Shown here in pieces: positions 25,085 to 34,421 of a DNA stretch of 64,000 bases. Both the position numbers and the translations under genes were made by a program. How positions within the stretch are numbered: position 1 is the stretch's first letter; each line of letters opens with the position of its first letter. The DNA lies in the NCBI RefSeq assembly GCF_041435435.1, contig NZ_CP108494.1:4870501-4934500 (forward strand). Direction: 5' to 3'. The stretch comes from Streptomyces sp. NBC_01241. GTDB lineage: Bacteria; Actinomycetota; Actinomycetes; Streptomycetales; Streptomycetaceae. The notes beneath the pieces are model-generated. The model was given only the letters and a program-made list of their open reading frames with translations, did no database searches and was not told the origin of the DNA.

Positions 25085-25345
25085 TGTCCTCCCCTGTTCC
25101 GACCCGGAGCCCCGAGCTCTCAAGGTCGGTTCCCGCGGGCCCTCATCCCCGAGTGGCCCGCCTCCCGGTGAAGATCTCCCCTCCGCAGCCGGGGTCAATC
25201 CTTGGCGCTGGTCACTCGAACGAGGGGTGTTGGATGGCGGAACCCGGTTTTCGAATAAAGGTTCGATAGTCTGCGGGAGTGCGACCACGCGGTGATCGAA
25301 CGGGATCAAGCGATGATCGAGGACCAGAAGGGGGTGCCAGGACAT

Positions 25346-26239
25346 ATGGTGCGGCGCATCGATGTGACCGGGACCGGCGGCGTACGCCTCGCTGCCTGGG
25401 AGTTCGCCGACCCGCCCAAGGGGCGCACGGAGGGTGAGAGCGCCCCCGGGGTCTTACTGCTCCACGGCTTGATGGGCCGGGCCGCGCACTGGGCCCCGAC
25501 CACCCGCTGGCTCGCCGAGCGGTACCGTGCCGTCGGTCTCGACCAGCGCGGGCACGGCCGCAGCGAGAGGCTGGCCGAAGGCCCGTACACCCGTGAGGCG
25601 TACGTCTGCGACGTCGAGGCGGCGATCGAACAGCTCGGCCTCGCCCCCGTCACCCTCGTCGGCCATGCCATGGGAGCGCTCACCGCCTGGCAACTCGCCG
25701 CGAAGCGCCCCGATCTCGTCCGGGCGCTGGTCATCTGCGACATGCGGGCCTCCGCCCTCGGCGCGGCCTCGCAGCGGGAGTGGGAGGACTGGTTCACGTC
25801 CTGGCCGGTGCCGTTCGCGACGCTCTCCGACGTACGCAAGTGGTTCGGCGAGGACGACCCCTGGGTGGAGCGGCCCAACCCGGCCCGCGGCGAGTTCTTC
25901 GCCGAGCTGATGGCCGAGCGGGCCGATGGCTGGCGCCCCGTCTTCTCCCGCCGCCAGATGCTCCAGTCCCGCGCGACCTGGGTGTTCGACGCGCACTGGG
26001 AGGAGCTGGCACAGGTCCGGTGCCCGGCCCTGGTGCTCCGCGGCCTCGACGGCGAGCTGGGCCGGGCGGAGGCCCAGGAGATGGTCCGCGTCCTGCCGCG
26101 CGGGCAGTACGCGGAGGTGGCCGACGCCGGTCACCTCGTCCACTACGACCAGCCGGAGGGCTGGCGCGCGGCGGTCGAACCCTTCCTGGAACAGTTCGCC
26201 GAGGACCCGCAGGACGAACGCGAACCCGTATCGCCGTAA
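25346..26239 (+). CDS. Alpha/beta hydrolase
   Basis: The protein has 297 residues from ATG 25346 (AAGGGGG about 11 bases upstream); in-frame starts at 25313 and 25292 would add a short polar tail. LLLHGLMGRAAHW (oxyanion loop), DQRGHGRSE, and the nucleophile elbow LVGHAMGAL are seen. The usual elbow is G-x-S-x-G, so here the nucleophile Ser appears as Ala (GHAMG), while the acid (LDGELGRAE region) and the His (DAGHLVHYDQP) remain. It may have lost hydrolase activity or act as a binding protein or non-hydrolytic enzyme. Membership in the fold is clear; activity is not. Confidence 0.8.
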   Translation: MVRRIDVTGTGGVRLAAWEFADPPKGRTEGESAPGVLLLHGLMGRAAHWAPTTRWLAERYRAVGLDQRGHGRSERLAEGPYTREAYVCDVEAAIEQLGLAPVTLVGHAMGALTAWQLAAKRPDLVRALVICDMRASALGAASQREWEDWFTSWPVPFATLSDVRKWFGEDDPWVERPNPARGEFFAELMAERADGWRPVFSRRQMLQSRATWVFDAHWEELAQVRCPALVLRGLDGELGRAEAQEMVRVLPRGQYAEVADAGHLVHYDQPEGWRAAVEPFLEQFAEDPQDEREPVSP

Positions 26240-26357
26240 GCGATCGCGCGCCGGTATCCGCGTAACCGGTATTCGCGGAAGCGGCCGCGCCGGCGTATCC
26301 CCGTAAGCGGCCGCGCGCCCGTATCCCGTAAGAGGGGCACGAATCCCCCCGCTCCTC

Positions 26358-28013
26358 TCAGCCCTTGCTGACCGCCGCCAGGATCTCCGGGAGCCGGTTC
26401 GCCGTGCGGGGAGCGGCGAGCCGTAGCCCCGCCCAGGTGATCAGCGCCCCGTACCCGGCCCCCGCGGGCAGCAGCAGCCACAGCCACTGATCCATACCGG
26501 CGACACGCAGCCAGATCGTCACCGCGATCACCGGAGCGCAGAGCACCGCCGCCGAGACCATGCCACCGAAGATCGAGATCCAGGCGAGCCCGGCCTGCCC
26601 CGGTGCCACGTTCTTGAACGCCCCGTCCTGCGGGATCGAGTACGGGAAGGCCGCCGACGCCACCGCCCCCGTCGCCAGCATCGCGCCCAGCAGCGCGAGT
26701 GAGAGGCCCATGACCCCCGGCAGCGCGCCCCAGTCGCCGAGCACCGCCGCCGTCGCCACCGTCACCAGGACCGTGTACGGCAGCGTGATCAGCAGCAACG
26801 CCAGCGCCCGCGCACGCAGTTCGAGGTACGCGTCCCGGGTGGAGGAGATCGTCAGCGTCACCATCCAGAACGCGGACGTGTCCTGCCCGAACTGGTTGTA
26901 CATCTGCATGCCGAGCATCCCGGCGGCGAAGCAGGCGAAGTAGAGCGAACCGGTGCCCTGCAACGCGTTGACCATCGGCAGGATCAGCCCGATCGCCAGC
27001 GCCGTGACCCAGGAGGCCTTGGTCTTCGGGTCGCGTGCGATGTACCGCAGGCTGCGCTCCAGCACCGGACCCGTACGCCCCGCGGGCAGCAGCGCGGCGA
27101 GCCCGGAGCCGCTCCTGCCGGATTTCTCGCGGGCCGGCCCGGCGGCGGCGAGGGTCGACCCGTCCGGGGCCGTCATCAGCTTCACCAGACTCCGCTGCCA
27201 CAGCCACAACAGCGCGAACAGCGCCGCCACGGACAGCAGCAGCTGTACGGCCGCCTGCCCGTACGAGCCCTGCGACGCCGCGTCCACGGACCCGATCGCC
27301 GAGGCGGGCGGCAGCCAGCGCAGCACGTCCCCGACCGGATCGAGCGCGGCGAGGCCGCCCGCCCGGCCGAGCCGCTGTGCACCGAAGTTGACGACCTGGA
27401 AGCCCACCGCGATCACGAGCCCGCTGAGCACCGCGAGATCGCGGCCCTTGCGTGAGGTCAGCAGCCGGGTGTTGGCCGTGGCCACGGCCCGTGTCAGCGC
27501 CACGCACAGCAGAAGTGTGAGCGGCGCGGCCACCACGGCGAACGCCGCACCCGCCGTGCCGTGCGCCACCGCGAACACCGAACCGGCCGCCAGGCAGAGC
27601 GTGAACAGCGGACCGATCCCGACGAGCGACGCCACCAGCAGCGCCGTGATCAGCGGGCGCGGCCGCAACGGCAGCATCACCAGACGGCTCGGGTCGAGGG
27701 TCTCGTCACCGCTGGGGAAGAACAGCGGCATCACGGTCCAGCCGACCGCCAGCACCCCGGTCAGCAGGACGACGAGGGAACCGGCGTGGGCGTGCCCGCG
27801 CAGCGCGATCAGTCCGATCAGCTGGCCCGCCGCGATCAGCAGGGCGAAGACGACGGAGGTGATGTAAGCGGCCCGGCGGCCCGTCGACTGCCGCAGCCCG
27901 TTGCGCAGCAGGGTCAGCTTGAGCCGTACGAAGACGGGGACGAGTCCCTCGCCGCCGCCGCGCGTGGTGTCCCGGCCGGGGGCGGCGCCCACGGGGGTGT
28001 CGAGCACGCTCAT
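26358..28013 (-). CDS. ABC exporter membrane protein
   Basis: The 551-residue protein has about 12-13 hydrophobic segments and little else; the N-terminal cytosolic stretch (VFVRLKLTLLRNGLRQSTGRR) is typical of large actinobacterial ABC-2 type permeases. Its start overlaps the end of the ATPase gene by 4 bases, so the two make one transporter. Substrate unknown. Confidence 0.82.
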   Translation of the reverse strand: MSVLDTPVGAAPGRDTTRGGGEGLVPVFVRLKLTLLRNGLRQSTGRRAAYITSVVFALLIAAGQLIGLIALRGHAHAGSLVVLLTGVLAVGWTVMPLFFPSGDETLDPSRLVMLPLRPRPLITALLVASLVGIGPLFTLCLAAGSVFAVAHGTAGAAFAVVAAPLTLLLCVALTRAVATANTRLLTSRKGRDLAVLSGLVIAVGFQVVNFGAQRLGRAGGLAALDPVGDVLRWLPPASAIGSVDAASQGSYGQAAVQLLLSVAALFALLWLWQRSLVKLMTAPDGSTLAAAGPAREKSGRSGSGLAALLPAGRTGPVLERSLRYIARDPKTKASWVTALAIGLILPMVNALQGTGSLYFACFAAGMLGMQMYNQFGQDTSAFWMVTLTISSTRDAYLELRARALALLLITLPYTVLVTVATAAVLGDWGALPGVMGLSLALLGAMLATGAVASAAFPYSIPQDGAFKNVAPGQAGLAWISIFGGMVSAAVLCAPVIAVTIWLRVAGMDQWLWLLLPAGAGYGALITWAGLRLAAPRTANRLPEILAAVSKG

Positions 28014-28849
28014 CGGTTGCCGCCCAGCCAGTCCAGGGATTCGCCGGTGGTCCGGGAGCCCGCGCCGACGAGTTCGAGGAAGGCGTTCTGCAGCGAGGAC
28101 GCCTCACCGCGTACCTGCTCCAGGGTGCCCTGGGCCCGGATCGTGCCGGCTGCCATGACGGCCACCCAGTCGCAGAGGGACTCCACCAGCTCCATCACGT
28201 GGCTGGAGAAGACGACGGTCGCCCCGGAGCGGGTGTACCGCTCGAGAACCTCGCGGATGGTCTGCGCCGACACCGGGTCGACGCCCTCGAACGGCTCGTC
28301 CAGGAAGAGCACTTCGGGGTTGTGCAGCAGTGCTGCCGCGAGCCCGATCTTCTTCCGCATGCCGGTCGAGTAGTCGACGACCAGCTTGTGCTGGGCGCCC
28401 GCCAGGTCGAGCACATCGAGGAGCTGGGTGGCGCGTTTGTCGACCTCGGCGCCCGGCAGTCCGCGCAATCTGCCGGTGTACGCGAGGAGTTCGCGTCCCG
28501 AGAGGCGTTCGAAGAGCCGCAGCCCCTCCGGGAGCACACCGATCCTGGATTTCACCTCGACCGGATCGCGCCACACATCATGGCCGCCGACCTCGATCAG
28601 CCCCTGGTCGGGGCGGAGCAGTCCGGTGACCATCGACAGCGTGGTGGTCTTGCCCGCGCCGTTGGGTCCCACCAGACCGATGAACTTGCCCGCGGGCAGC
28701 TCCAGATCGATCCCGGCGACCGCGGTCTGCTCCCCGAACCGCTTCCACAGCCCCTGTACGCGAACGGCGGGCGGCGCCGTCCGCGCGTCGCCCGCCTCTT
28801 CCGCGGTCCCGATCTGTGCCGTTCTGTCCGTCTCTGTCCGGTCCTGCAT
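28010..28849 (-). CDS. ABC transporter ATP-binding protein
   Basis: The 279-residue ATPase has Walker A GPNGAGKTT, signature YSTGMRKKIGLAAAL, Walker B VLFLDEPFEG and switch His SSHVME. The signature S-T-G-M is the CcmA/NatA-type variant seen in exporters. It is the first gene of a two-gene operon with the permease above and probably drives export. Confidence 0.9.
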   Translation of the reverse strand: MQDRTETDRTAQIGTAEEAGDARTAPPAVRVQGLWKRFGEQTAVAGIDLELPAGKFIGLVGPNGAGKTTTLSMVTGLLRPDQGLIEVGGHDVWRDPVEVKSRIGVLPEGLRLFERLSGRELLAYTGRLRGLPGAEVDKRATQLLDVLDLAGAQHKLVVDYSTGMRKKIGLAAALLHNPEVLFLDEPFEGVDPVSAQTIREVLERYTRSGATVVFSSHVMELVESLCDWVAVMAAGTIRAQGTLEQVRGEASSLQNAFLELVGAGSRTTGESLDWLGGNR

Positions 28850-28906
28850 GATGTGTGCTGCCTTTCGGTGTCCCCGTGTATCGGGACCACCCTACGAAAG
28901 GGCGCT

Positions 28907-29602
28907 CTACGAAAGGCGCTCCCGGGCATCGGCCGATTCCCGCGCGCAGGCGTAGGCGAGCGGGCTGATGAGCTCCTCCGCGTCCGGCAGCCACCGGTTG
29001 GCGTGGGTGGGCCGCCGGGCCCACTGCACCGCCCCGAGCCCGCCGACCCGGGTCGGCGGCCCCATCACGTAGTGGCCTTCACCGCGGCCGACGAGGCCGA
29101 CCGAGGCGGCCCGCCAGCCCAACTTCCGTACGAGATCGTCCACCTTGGCCGCCGCGCCCGGCAGGACGAAGAAGTACATCCGCCGGTCGGGGGTGCGGGT
29201 GACGGGCCCGAGCGGCAGTCTCATCCGCTCCATCCGGGCCAGCGCCAGGAACCCGGCGGACTCCGGTACCTCGATCGCGTCGAATGCGCGGCCGGTGGGC
29301 AGCAGGATCGACGCCCTCGGGTGCCTGGACCACATCCGGCGGGCCGCGGCGCCGCTGCCGGTCGCCTGCCCCGCCCAGTCGGGTCCGGCGGGATGGGCGC
29401 CGGGGGAGGCGCAGTCCGCGTCGTCGCAGGAGCACCGCTCGGCCCCCTCCGCGGCCTCCAGCCAGGTGCCGGGGCACACGTCCCAGTGCCGTTCCTCCGC
29501 GTACCGCGCGGCGGCGTCGAGCAGTTGCTCGCCCCGCTGGCGGGGAACCTGCGCGGTTTCAGTGATCACGATGGGCTCTTCGGCTCCGATGGGCTCTTCC
29601 AC
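28907..29602 (-). CDS. Bifunctional DNA primase/polymerase-type protein
   Basis: Read from GTG 29602 the protein has 231 residues. The N-terminal AARYAEERHWDVCPGTWLE, the Cys-rich SCDDADCASPGAHPA and the RMWSRHPRASILLPTG blocks match the Prim-Pol domain proteins of Streptomyces. The acidic catalytic motif is not clear (FDAIEVPESAG where DxD is expected), so it may be an inactive paralogue. No helicase domain is present. It stands alone between an exporter operon and a divergent regulator. Confidence 0.7.
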   Translation of the reverse strand: MEEPIGAEEPIVITETAQVPRQRGEQLLDAAARYAEERHWDVCPGTWLEAAEGAERCSCDDADCASPGAHPAGPDWAGQATGSGAAARRMWSRHPRASILLPTGRAFDAIEVPESAGFLALARMERMRLPLGPVTRTPDRRMYFFVLPGAAAKVDDLVRKLGWRAASVGLVGRGEGHYVMGPPTRVGGLGAVQWARRPTHANRWLPDAEELISPLAYACARESADARERLS

Positions 29603-29774
29603 GCACAACACAACTACCGCCACCACCCGGGGTTACGGGCGTGGCGAGCGCGGTGACGGCGTACCGATCCGGCATACGGGGCGCACGGATGCATGGACGG
29701 GGGCGCGCGTGAGGCGGTGCCCGGCCGGGCGGGTAGCCCCTTACGGGCACCTTCGGAACGGTCGGCCTCTGTCA

Positions 29775-29820
29775 TATGCCGACACGTATGACGCACGTAT
29801 GCCGAACGTATGCCGACACG
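29775..29820 (+). repeat. Four helical-turn-spaced repeats upstream of the NsdA-like gene
   Basis: TATGCCGACACG (29775-29786), TATGACGCACG (29787-29797), TATGCCGAACG (29798-29808) and TATGCCGACACG (29809-29820) follow each other without gap, with a degenerate fifth copy. The 11-12 base period equals one DNA turn, so proteins bound to each would lie on one face. It is the main feature of the 326-base gap 29603-29928. Confidence 0.6.
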
Positions 29821-29928
29821 AATGACAAGGAACACGACGGACCTGACGATCACGATGAATGTGCGCATTTTCCGTGCAATTGCCGGGCAGTGATCCGCTC
29901 ATCGATCACTGCGGCCTCAGGGGGAAAC

Positions 29929-31311
29929 ATGGCAGCCAGGCCTCTCGTCGCCCGCCAGCCGAACGAACGGCTCCAGGCGCTCATTCAGGAAGCCGGATGC
30001 TCCAACGCCGGCCTCGCCCGCCGCGTCAACATGGTCGGCGCGGAACGCGGGCTCGATCTGCGGTACGACAAGACCTCCGTGGCCCGCTGGCTGCGTGGAC
30101 AGCAACCGCGCGGCAGGGCATCGGGAATCATCGCCGAGGCGCTCGGCCGCAAGCTCGGCCGTACGGTCACGATCGACGAGATCGGCATGGCCGACGGCAA
30201 GAATCTGGCGTCCGGCGTCGGCCTGCAGTTCGCCCCGACCGTGATCGGCGCGATCGAGCAGGTCTGTGAGCTGTGGCGCAGCGACGTCGGCCGCCGCGAC
30301 TTCCTGTCCGGTTCGACGGTCGCCTCCTCGGCGCTGGTCGAACCCAGCCGGGACTGGCTGATCACCGGTGCCGACCCGCAGGTGGCGCGGTCCGCCGGAG
30401 CCCGCGTCGGGATGTCGGACGTCGCGGCGGTACGGGCGATGACGGCCGCGCTCGTCGACCTCGACCACCGGTTCGGCAGCGGACACGTGCGGCCGGTCCT
30501 GGTGCACTACCTGAACAGCGTGGTCTCAGGGCTGCTCTCGGGGGCGTACCGCGAATCGATCGGCCGGCAGCTGTTCGCGGCGGTCGCCCGGCTCACCGAA
30601 CTCGGCGGGTACATGGCCGTCGACACGGGCCAGCCGGGTCTCGCGCAGCGCTACTACATCCAGGCACTGCGCCTGGCGCAGGCGGCGGGCGACCGGGCGT
30701 ACGGCGGTTACGTCCTGGCCGCGTCGATGAGCCATCTCGCCGCGCAGCTCGGCAATCCGCGCGAGATCGCTCAGCTGGCGCGGGCCGCGCAGGAGGGCGC
30801 GCGCGGGCGGGTCACCCCGAGGGCGGAGGCGATGTTCTACGCGGCGGAGGCGCGCGGACACGCCCTGCTCGGCGACGCCCGCATCTGCCAGGCGGTGACG
30901 GGCCGGGCGCTGACGGCCATGGAGCGCGCCGAACCGGACACCGGGGACGACCCCGACTGGATCGCCCACTTCGACCACGCCTACCTCGCCGACGAGCTGG
31001 CGCACTGCCACCGCGACCTCGGTCAGGCGGAGGCGGCCGCACGCCGGGCGAAGGAGTCCCTGGACGGCCACCCGGAGTCCCGGACCCGCCGCCGAGGCAT
31101 CGGCCTGGTGCTCCTCGCCACGGCTCAGGTCCAGCTGCGCGAGGTGGAGCAGGCCTGCCACACGGGCACCCGGGCGATGGAGCTGCTGGGGTCGGTGCGC
31201 TCCACCCGGGGCGCGGAGTATCTGGACGATCTGCAGCAGCGGCTGGTGCCTTACGGGGACGAGGCGGCGGTGCGGGAGTTCGGGGCGCGGCTGGAGCTCC
31301 AGGCGGCGTGA
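29929..31311 (+). CDS. NsdA-like XRE/TPR regulator
   Basis: The 460-residue protein starts MAARPLVARQPNERLQALI and has an XRE-like N-terminal part (CSNAGLARRVN ... DKTSVARWLRGQQPRG) followed by TPR-like helices (residues 180-440; GLAQRYYIQALRLAQAAGDRAYGGYVLAA). This layout is that of the Streptomyces NsdA group, negative regulators of sporulation and antibiotic production. ATG 29929 is preceded by AGGGGG. Helical-turn repeats at 29775-29820 lie in its upstream region. The exact orthologue is not decided. Confidence 0.78.
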   Translation: MAARPLVARQPNERLQALIQEAGCSNAGLARRVNMVGAERGLDLRYDKTSVARWLRGQQPRGRASGIIAEALGRKLGRTVTIDEIGMADGKNLASGVGLQFAPTVIGAIEQVCELWRSDVGRRDFLSGSTVASSALVEPSRDWLITGADPQVARSAGARVGMSDVAAVRAMTAALVDLDHRFGSGHVRPVLVHYLNSVVSGLLSGAYRESIGRQLFAAVARLTELGGYMAVDTGQPGLAQRYYIQALRLAQAAGDRAYGGYVLAASMSHLAAQLGNPREIAQLARAAQEGARGRVTPRAEAMFYAAEARGHALLGDARICQAVTGRALTAMERAEPDTGDDPDWIAHFDHAYLADELAHCHRDLGQAEAAARRAKESLDGHPESRTRRRGIGLVLLATAQVQLREVEQACHTGTRAMELLGSVRSTRGAEYLDDLQQRLVPYGDEAAVREFGARLELQAA

Positions 31312-31486
31312 CGGGGAGGCCGGACCGGGGGATCACGCCCGGGTGCCCCCTTAACTGCGTCGTGAGGGCGCTGGGTGTTACAGCTCGTGTGAAGGGGTCG
31401 TGAGTGACGACACGCGCTTGGCGAACGGCGGCAGCCACCCGATAGCGTGAGCCGACGATTCAGTAGGTATACACGTAGGAGTCCCG

Positions 31487-32959
31487 GTGACGCAGAGCGG
31501 ACAGGGTGACGAGCAGCAGCTCCCTGCTGTACGGCCCGCGCACGAAGGTGTCGTGCTGCCCGCGGGTGGCGGTGAGCCCTGGATACCAGGGGGGCCCGCG
31601 GATCAGGCCGCCCCGGCGGGCGGCCAGCCATGGGGGCAGCCGTGGGGGCCGCAGGCGGCGCACCAGGACGCCTCGTCGCAGCCGCAGGGGCCGTACGGGC
31701 AGGGCGTCGATCAGTACGGGCAGCCGGCGCAGGCGTACGGACAGCCGGCGCAGGCGTACGGCCAGCCCCAGGCCGCCCAGCCGCTGCCCCCCCACCAGCC
31801 CCAGCAACACCACCAGCCCCAGCAGCCCCAGCAGCCGTACGCGCAGCCGTTGCCGCCCGAGGCCGTGCCCGGAATGGGCATGGGCGGGGACGCGGACGCC
31901 ACGCAGTACATCGCGCCGGTGCCCCCCGGACCCGCGCCGGGCGGGCTGCCGCCGGAGAGTCCCGCCGAGGCGACCCAGTTCCTCGCCCACGGAGCCCCGC
32001 AGCCGCAGACCCAGGCGTACCAGCAGCAGCCGCCCGTGCACGGGGGCGACGCCGACGCGACCCAGTACATCCCGCCCGTCCCCGGAGCCACCCCGTACGG
32101 CATCAGGCCCGGAGCCCCCGGCGACCGGCAGCCGCCCTCCGAGTTCGACAACCTCTTCCGCAACGAGGAGCCCGCGGGCGCCACCCAGCAGATGCCCCAG
32201 TTCGATCCCGGACAGCAGCACCAAGGGGGCTACCAGCCCCCGCGGGCGCCCCACGCGTCACAGGCCCCGCAGCCGCAGTACCAGCCCGTGGACGACGGGC
32301 CGCAGGGACGGGCCGGGCAGCGCAAGAGACCGGCGCACGTCACGCTCATCGCGGCGGTCGTCGCCGGCTGCGCGGTCGTCGGCCTCGGCGCGGGTGCGCT
32401 GATGAGCGGCGGCGACGACAAGGGCAAGGACAACAAGCAGCCGGTGGCGGCAGCGAGTTCACCCGACGGTCAGCCCTCCACGCAGGCGGCGGGCGACCCG
32501 GCGAAGCCGCAGGCCGAAGCGCTCGACAAGCTCCTGGCGGACAGCAACAACAGCCGCGCCGCGGTCATCGGGGCCGTCGAGAAGACCAAGAACTGCACGG
32601 ACCTGGACCAGGCCGTGACCGATCTGAAGGGCGCCGCCCAGCAGCGCCGTGACCTGGTGACCCGGCTCCAGGGGCTGAGCGTCGACAAGCTGCCGGACCA
32701 CGAACGGCTCACCGCCTCCCTCACCAAGGCCTGGCAGGCGTCCGCCTCCGCCGACGAGCACTACGCCGCGTGGGCCGGCCAGGCCAAGAACGGCAAGAAG
32801 TTCTGCAAGCACGGCAAGGCCCGGACCAACTCCTCCGAGTTCCAGCAGGCCACCGTGAAGAGCGGTGAGGCGAGCACGGCGAAGCGCGAGGCGTCGGGGC
32901 TGTGGAACTCGATCGCGTCGAAGTACGGGCTGACCCGCCGGGCGGCGACCGAGCTCTGA
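31487..32959 (+). CDS. Pro/Gln-rich single-pass membrane protein
   Basis: The 490-residue protein has a 280-residue cytosolic Gln/Pro/Ala-rich N-terminus with repeats (YGQPAQA twice in a row, DADATQYI(A/P)PVP twice), one membrane segment (LIAAVVAGCAVVGLGAGAL, about 287-305) and an outside helical domain of about 170 residues with two Cys (KNCTDL, KFCKHG) that may form a disulfide. GTG 31487 starts the frame. Similar proteins are common in Streptomyces, function unknown. The low-complexity part may interact with other proteins. Confidence 0.8.
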   Translation: MTQSGQGDEQQLPAVRPAHEGVVLPAGGGEPWIPGGPADQAAPAGGQPWGQPWGPQAAHQDASSQPQGPYGQGVDQYGQPAQAYGQPAQAYGQPQAAQPLPPHQPQQHHQPQQPQQPYAQPLPPEAVPGMGMGGDADATQYIAPVPPGPAPGGLPPESPAEATQFLAHGAPQPQTQAYQQQPPVHGGDADATQYIPPVPGATPYGIRPGAPGDRQPPSEFDNLFRNEEPAGATQQMPQFDPGQQHQGGYQPPRAPHASQAPQPQYQPVDDGPQGRAGQRKRPAHVTLIAAVVAGCAVVGLGAGALMSGGDDKGKDNKQPVAAASSPDGQPSTQAAGDPAKPQAEALDKLLADSNNSRAAVIGAVEKTKNCTDLDQAVTDLKGAAQQRRDLVTRLQGLSVDKLPDHERLTASLTKAWQASASADEHYAAWAGQAKNGKKFCKHGKARTNSSEFQQATVKSGEASTAKREASGLWNSIASKYGLTRRAATEL

Positions 32960-32978
32960 GGACCGCGCCCCCGGGAGG

Positions 32979-33011
32979 TGAGGTGCCGGGGGCGCGGCCC
33001 CCGGCACCTCA
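32979..33011. terminator. Very strong bidirectional terminator
   Basis: TGAGGTGCCGGGGGC (32979-32993) and GCCCCCGGCACCTCA (32997-33011) pair perfectly over 15 bases around a 3-base loop. It lies between convergent genes, and the outer three bases are the stop codon of the minus-strand gene. Confidence 0.85.
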
Positions 33012-34310
33012 CCCCTTCACGCTCGCGTCCGACAGCGTCCTCGCGACATCCACGAAGCCCTTCTTGTCCGCGACGAGCCGCCCGTCCCGTACCGTCTGGA
33101 ACGTCACCTTGGTGTTCACGACGCGCGGGTACGCGGACGAGCCGAGCATGTCCTTGTAGCGCCAGCGCAGCTTCGGGGTGAGGCCGCCGGTGTCGACCGG
33201 GGTGCCGTGGTTGAGCGCGGAGGTGAGTTTCCAGGCGGTGATCCGCGGGGCGTCGATCGCCTTCACGATCTCGCTCAGCGCGGTGTACGCGATCCATGTG
33301 GTCTGGACGCCCGTGTCGGCCGGGTCGATCCGGTTGTCGCCGAAGGCGTGCTCACGGATCACCTCCCGCATCCGGTCCCAGCGGGCGTCGCCCGAGTTCG
33401 GGTACCAGCCGGTGACGTACGCCCCCTCGAACGGGCTGTTCCGGCCGCCGGTGCTGTCGATCAGCGGCTGCGCGACGCTGCCGAGGACGGACGAGATCCG
33501 TACGTTCCCGTACGACGGTTCGAGCCGCCGGAAGGAGTCGAAGAACGTCTCCGTGCGGTCCCCGAGCACGGCCGTCACACAGCCGCCGTCCGCCCCCGCG
33601 GCCTGGAGCGCCTGCCCGGCGGCGGCGTCGTACGAGGTCGCCGCCTCATCCGCCCGGATGTCGACGGGCTCGGGCCGGCCGGCGTCGGTGAGACCGGTGC
33701 GCAGGAGCCAGGCCTGGCCGTCGCCGCCCAGGGTGTCGGGCCGCACCACGGACACCCGCTCGCAACTGCGGGCGAGCTGCCGGGCGTTGCCCGCGAGGAG
33801 TGCCGCCTGGCCGCCGTTGACGGGGTAGGAGGTGTAGCTGCTGAATTCCTCCTCGGAGGCCCCGTATCCGCCGATGTAGGGGATTCCGGCGGTCTCCAGC
33901 GGTGGCAGGAACGACGACCCGTGCCGGCTGTACGAGCCGACGACCGCCACCGCCTTCTCCCGGACGGCCAGCCGGGCGCAGTTCCCCGCGCCGGTCGAGG
34001 TGTCCGACTCGTCACAGGTCACGACGCGCAGCCGGTGACCGTCGAGCCCGCCGTTGTTGTTGACCCAGCGGGCGTACGCACGCGCCATGGCGGTCATGCC
34101 CGACATGTTCACCGTGTTGACCGTGTCCGGTGTTGCCGCGCCACTGGGGGCCCACGTCACCACGGTGAGGGGCTCCCTGGAGTTCCCCGAGGCCCCAGGG
34201 AGTACACCGCAGCCGGTGACGAACAAGGCCCCGGCCGCCGCCGTACTCGTGAGGAACTTGTAGGGGCGGTGTGAGGTGGGGCGGTGCCGTCCGGTCATGG
34301 GAATGAACAT
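33009..34310 (-). CDS. Lipoprotein, Leu/Ile/Val-type periplasmic-binding fold
   Basis: The 433-residue protein has a lipoprotein signal with lipobox VTGC (FLTSTAAAGALFVTGCG) and a type-1 periplasmic binding fold like branched-chain amino-acid (LivJ) receptors: GMTAMARAYARWVNNNGGLDGH, VRVVTCDE-type strand, VAVVGSYSRHGSSFLPPLE, IPYIGGYGASEE. No ABC genes are adjacent, so it may be an orphan receptor. ATG 34310 or 34298 can be the start. Confidence 0.8.
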   Translation of the reverse strand: MFIPMTGRHRPTSHRPYKFLTSTAAAGALFVTGCGVLPGASGNSREPLTVVTWAPSGAATPDTVNTVNMSGMTAMARAYARWVNNNGGLDGHRLRVVTCDESDTSTGAGNCARLAVREKAVAVVGSYSRHGSSFLPPLETAGIPYIGGYGASEEEFSSYTSYPVNGGQAALLAGNARQLARSCERVSVVRPDTLGGDGQAWLLRTGLTDAGRPEPVDIRADEAATSYDAAAGQALQAAGADGGCVTAVLGDRTETFFDSFRRLEPSYGNVRISSVLGSVAQPLIDSTGGRNSPFEGAYVTGWYPNSGDARWDRMREVIREHAFGDNRIDPADTGVQTTWIAYTALSEIVKAIDAPRITAWKLTSALNHGTPVDTGGLTPKLRWRYKDMLGSSAYPRVVNTKVTFQTVRDGRLVADKKGFVDVARTLSDASVKG

Positions 34311-34421
34311 TTCCGCCCGCGGGGTAACGCCGCAGTGTGCTCGGTGCAACGCTCGGTGACATCCGGGTGAATTGCGGGGGCCTGCGCGGGGAGCCGGAAA
34401 GGGAACGTACGATCGACAATC

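Noticed and set aside
29776..29928. N-terminal extension of the NsdA-like regulator (start at 29776)
   Set aside because: The extra 51 residues are encoded by the periodic repeats and promoter; ATG 29929 has AGGGGG just upstream and matches the family start.
31630..32652. Alternative plus-strand frames in the Pro/Gln-rich gene
   Set aside because: Low-complexity DNA keeps all frames open; only the frame from 31487 gives a membrane segment and normal codon use.
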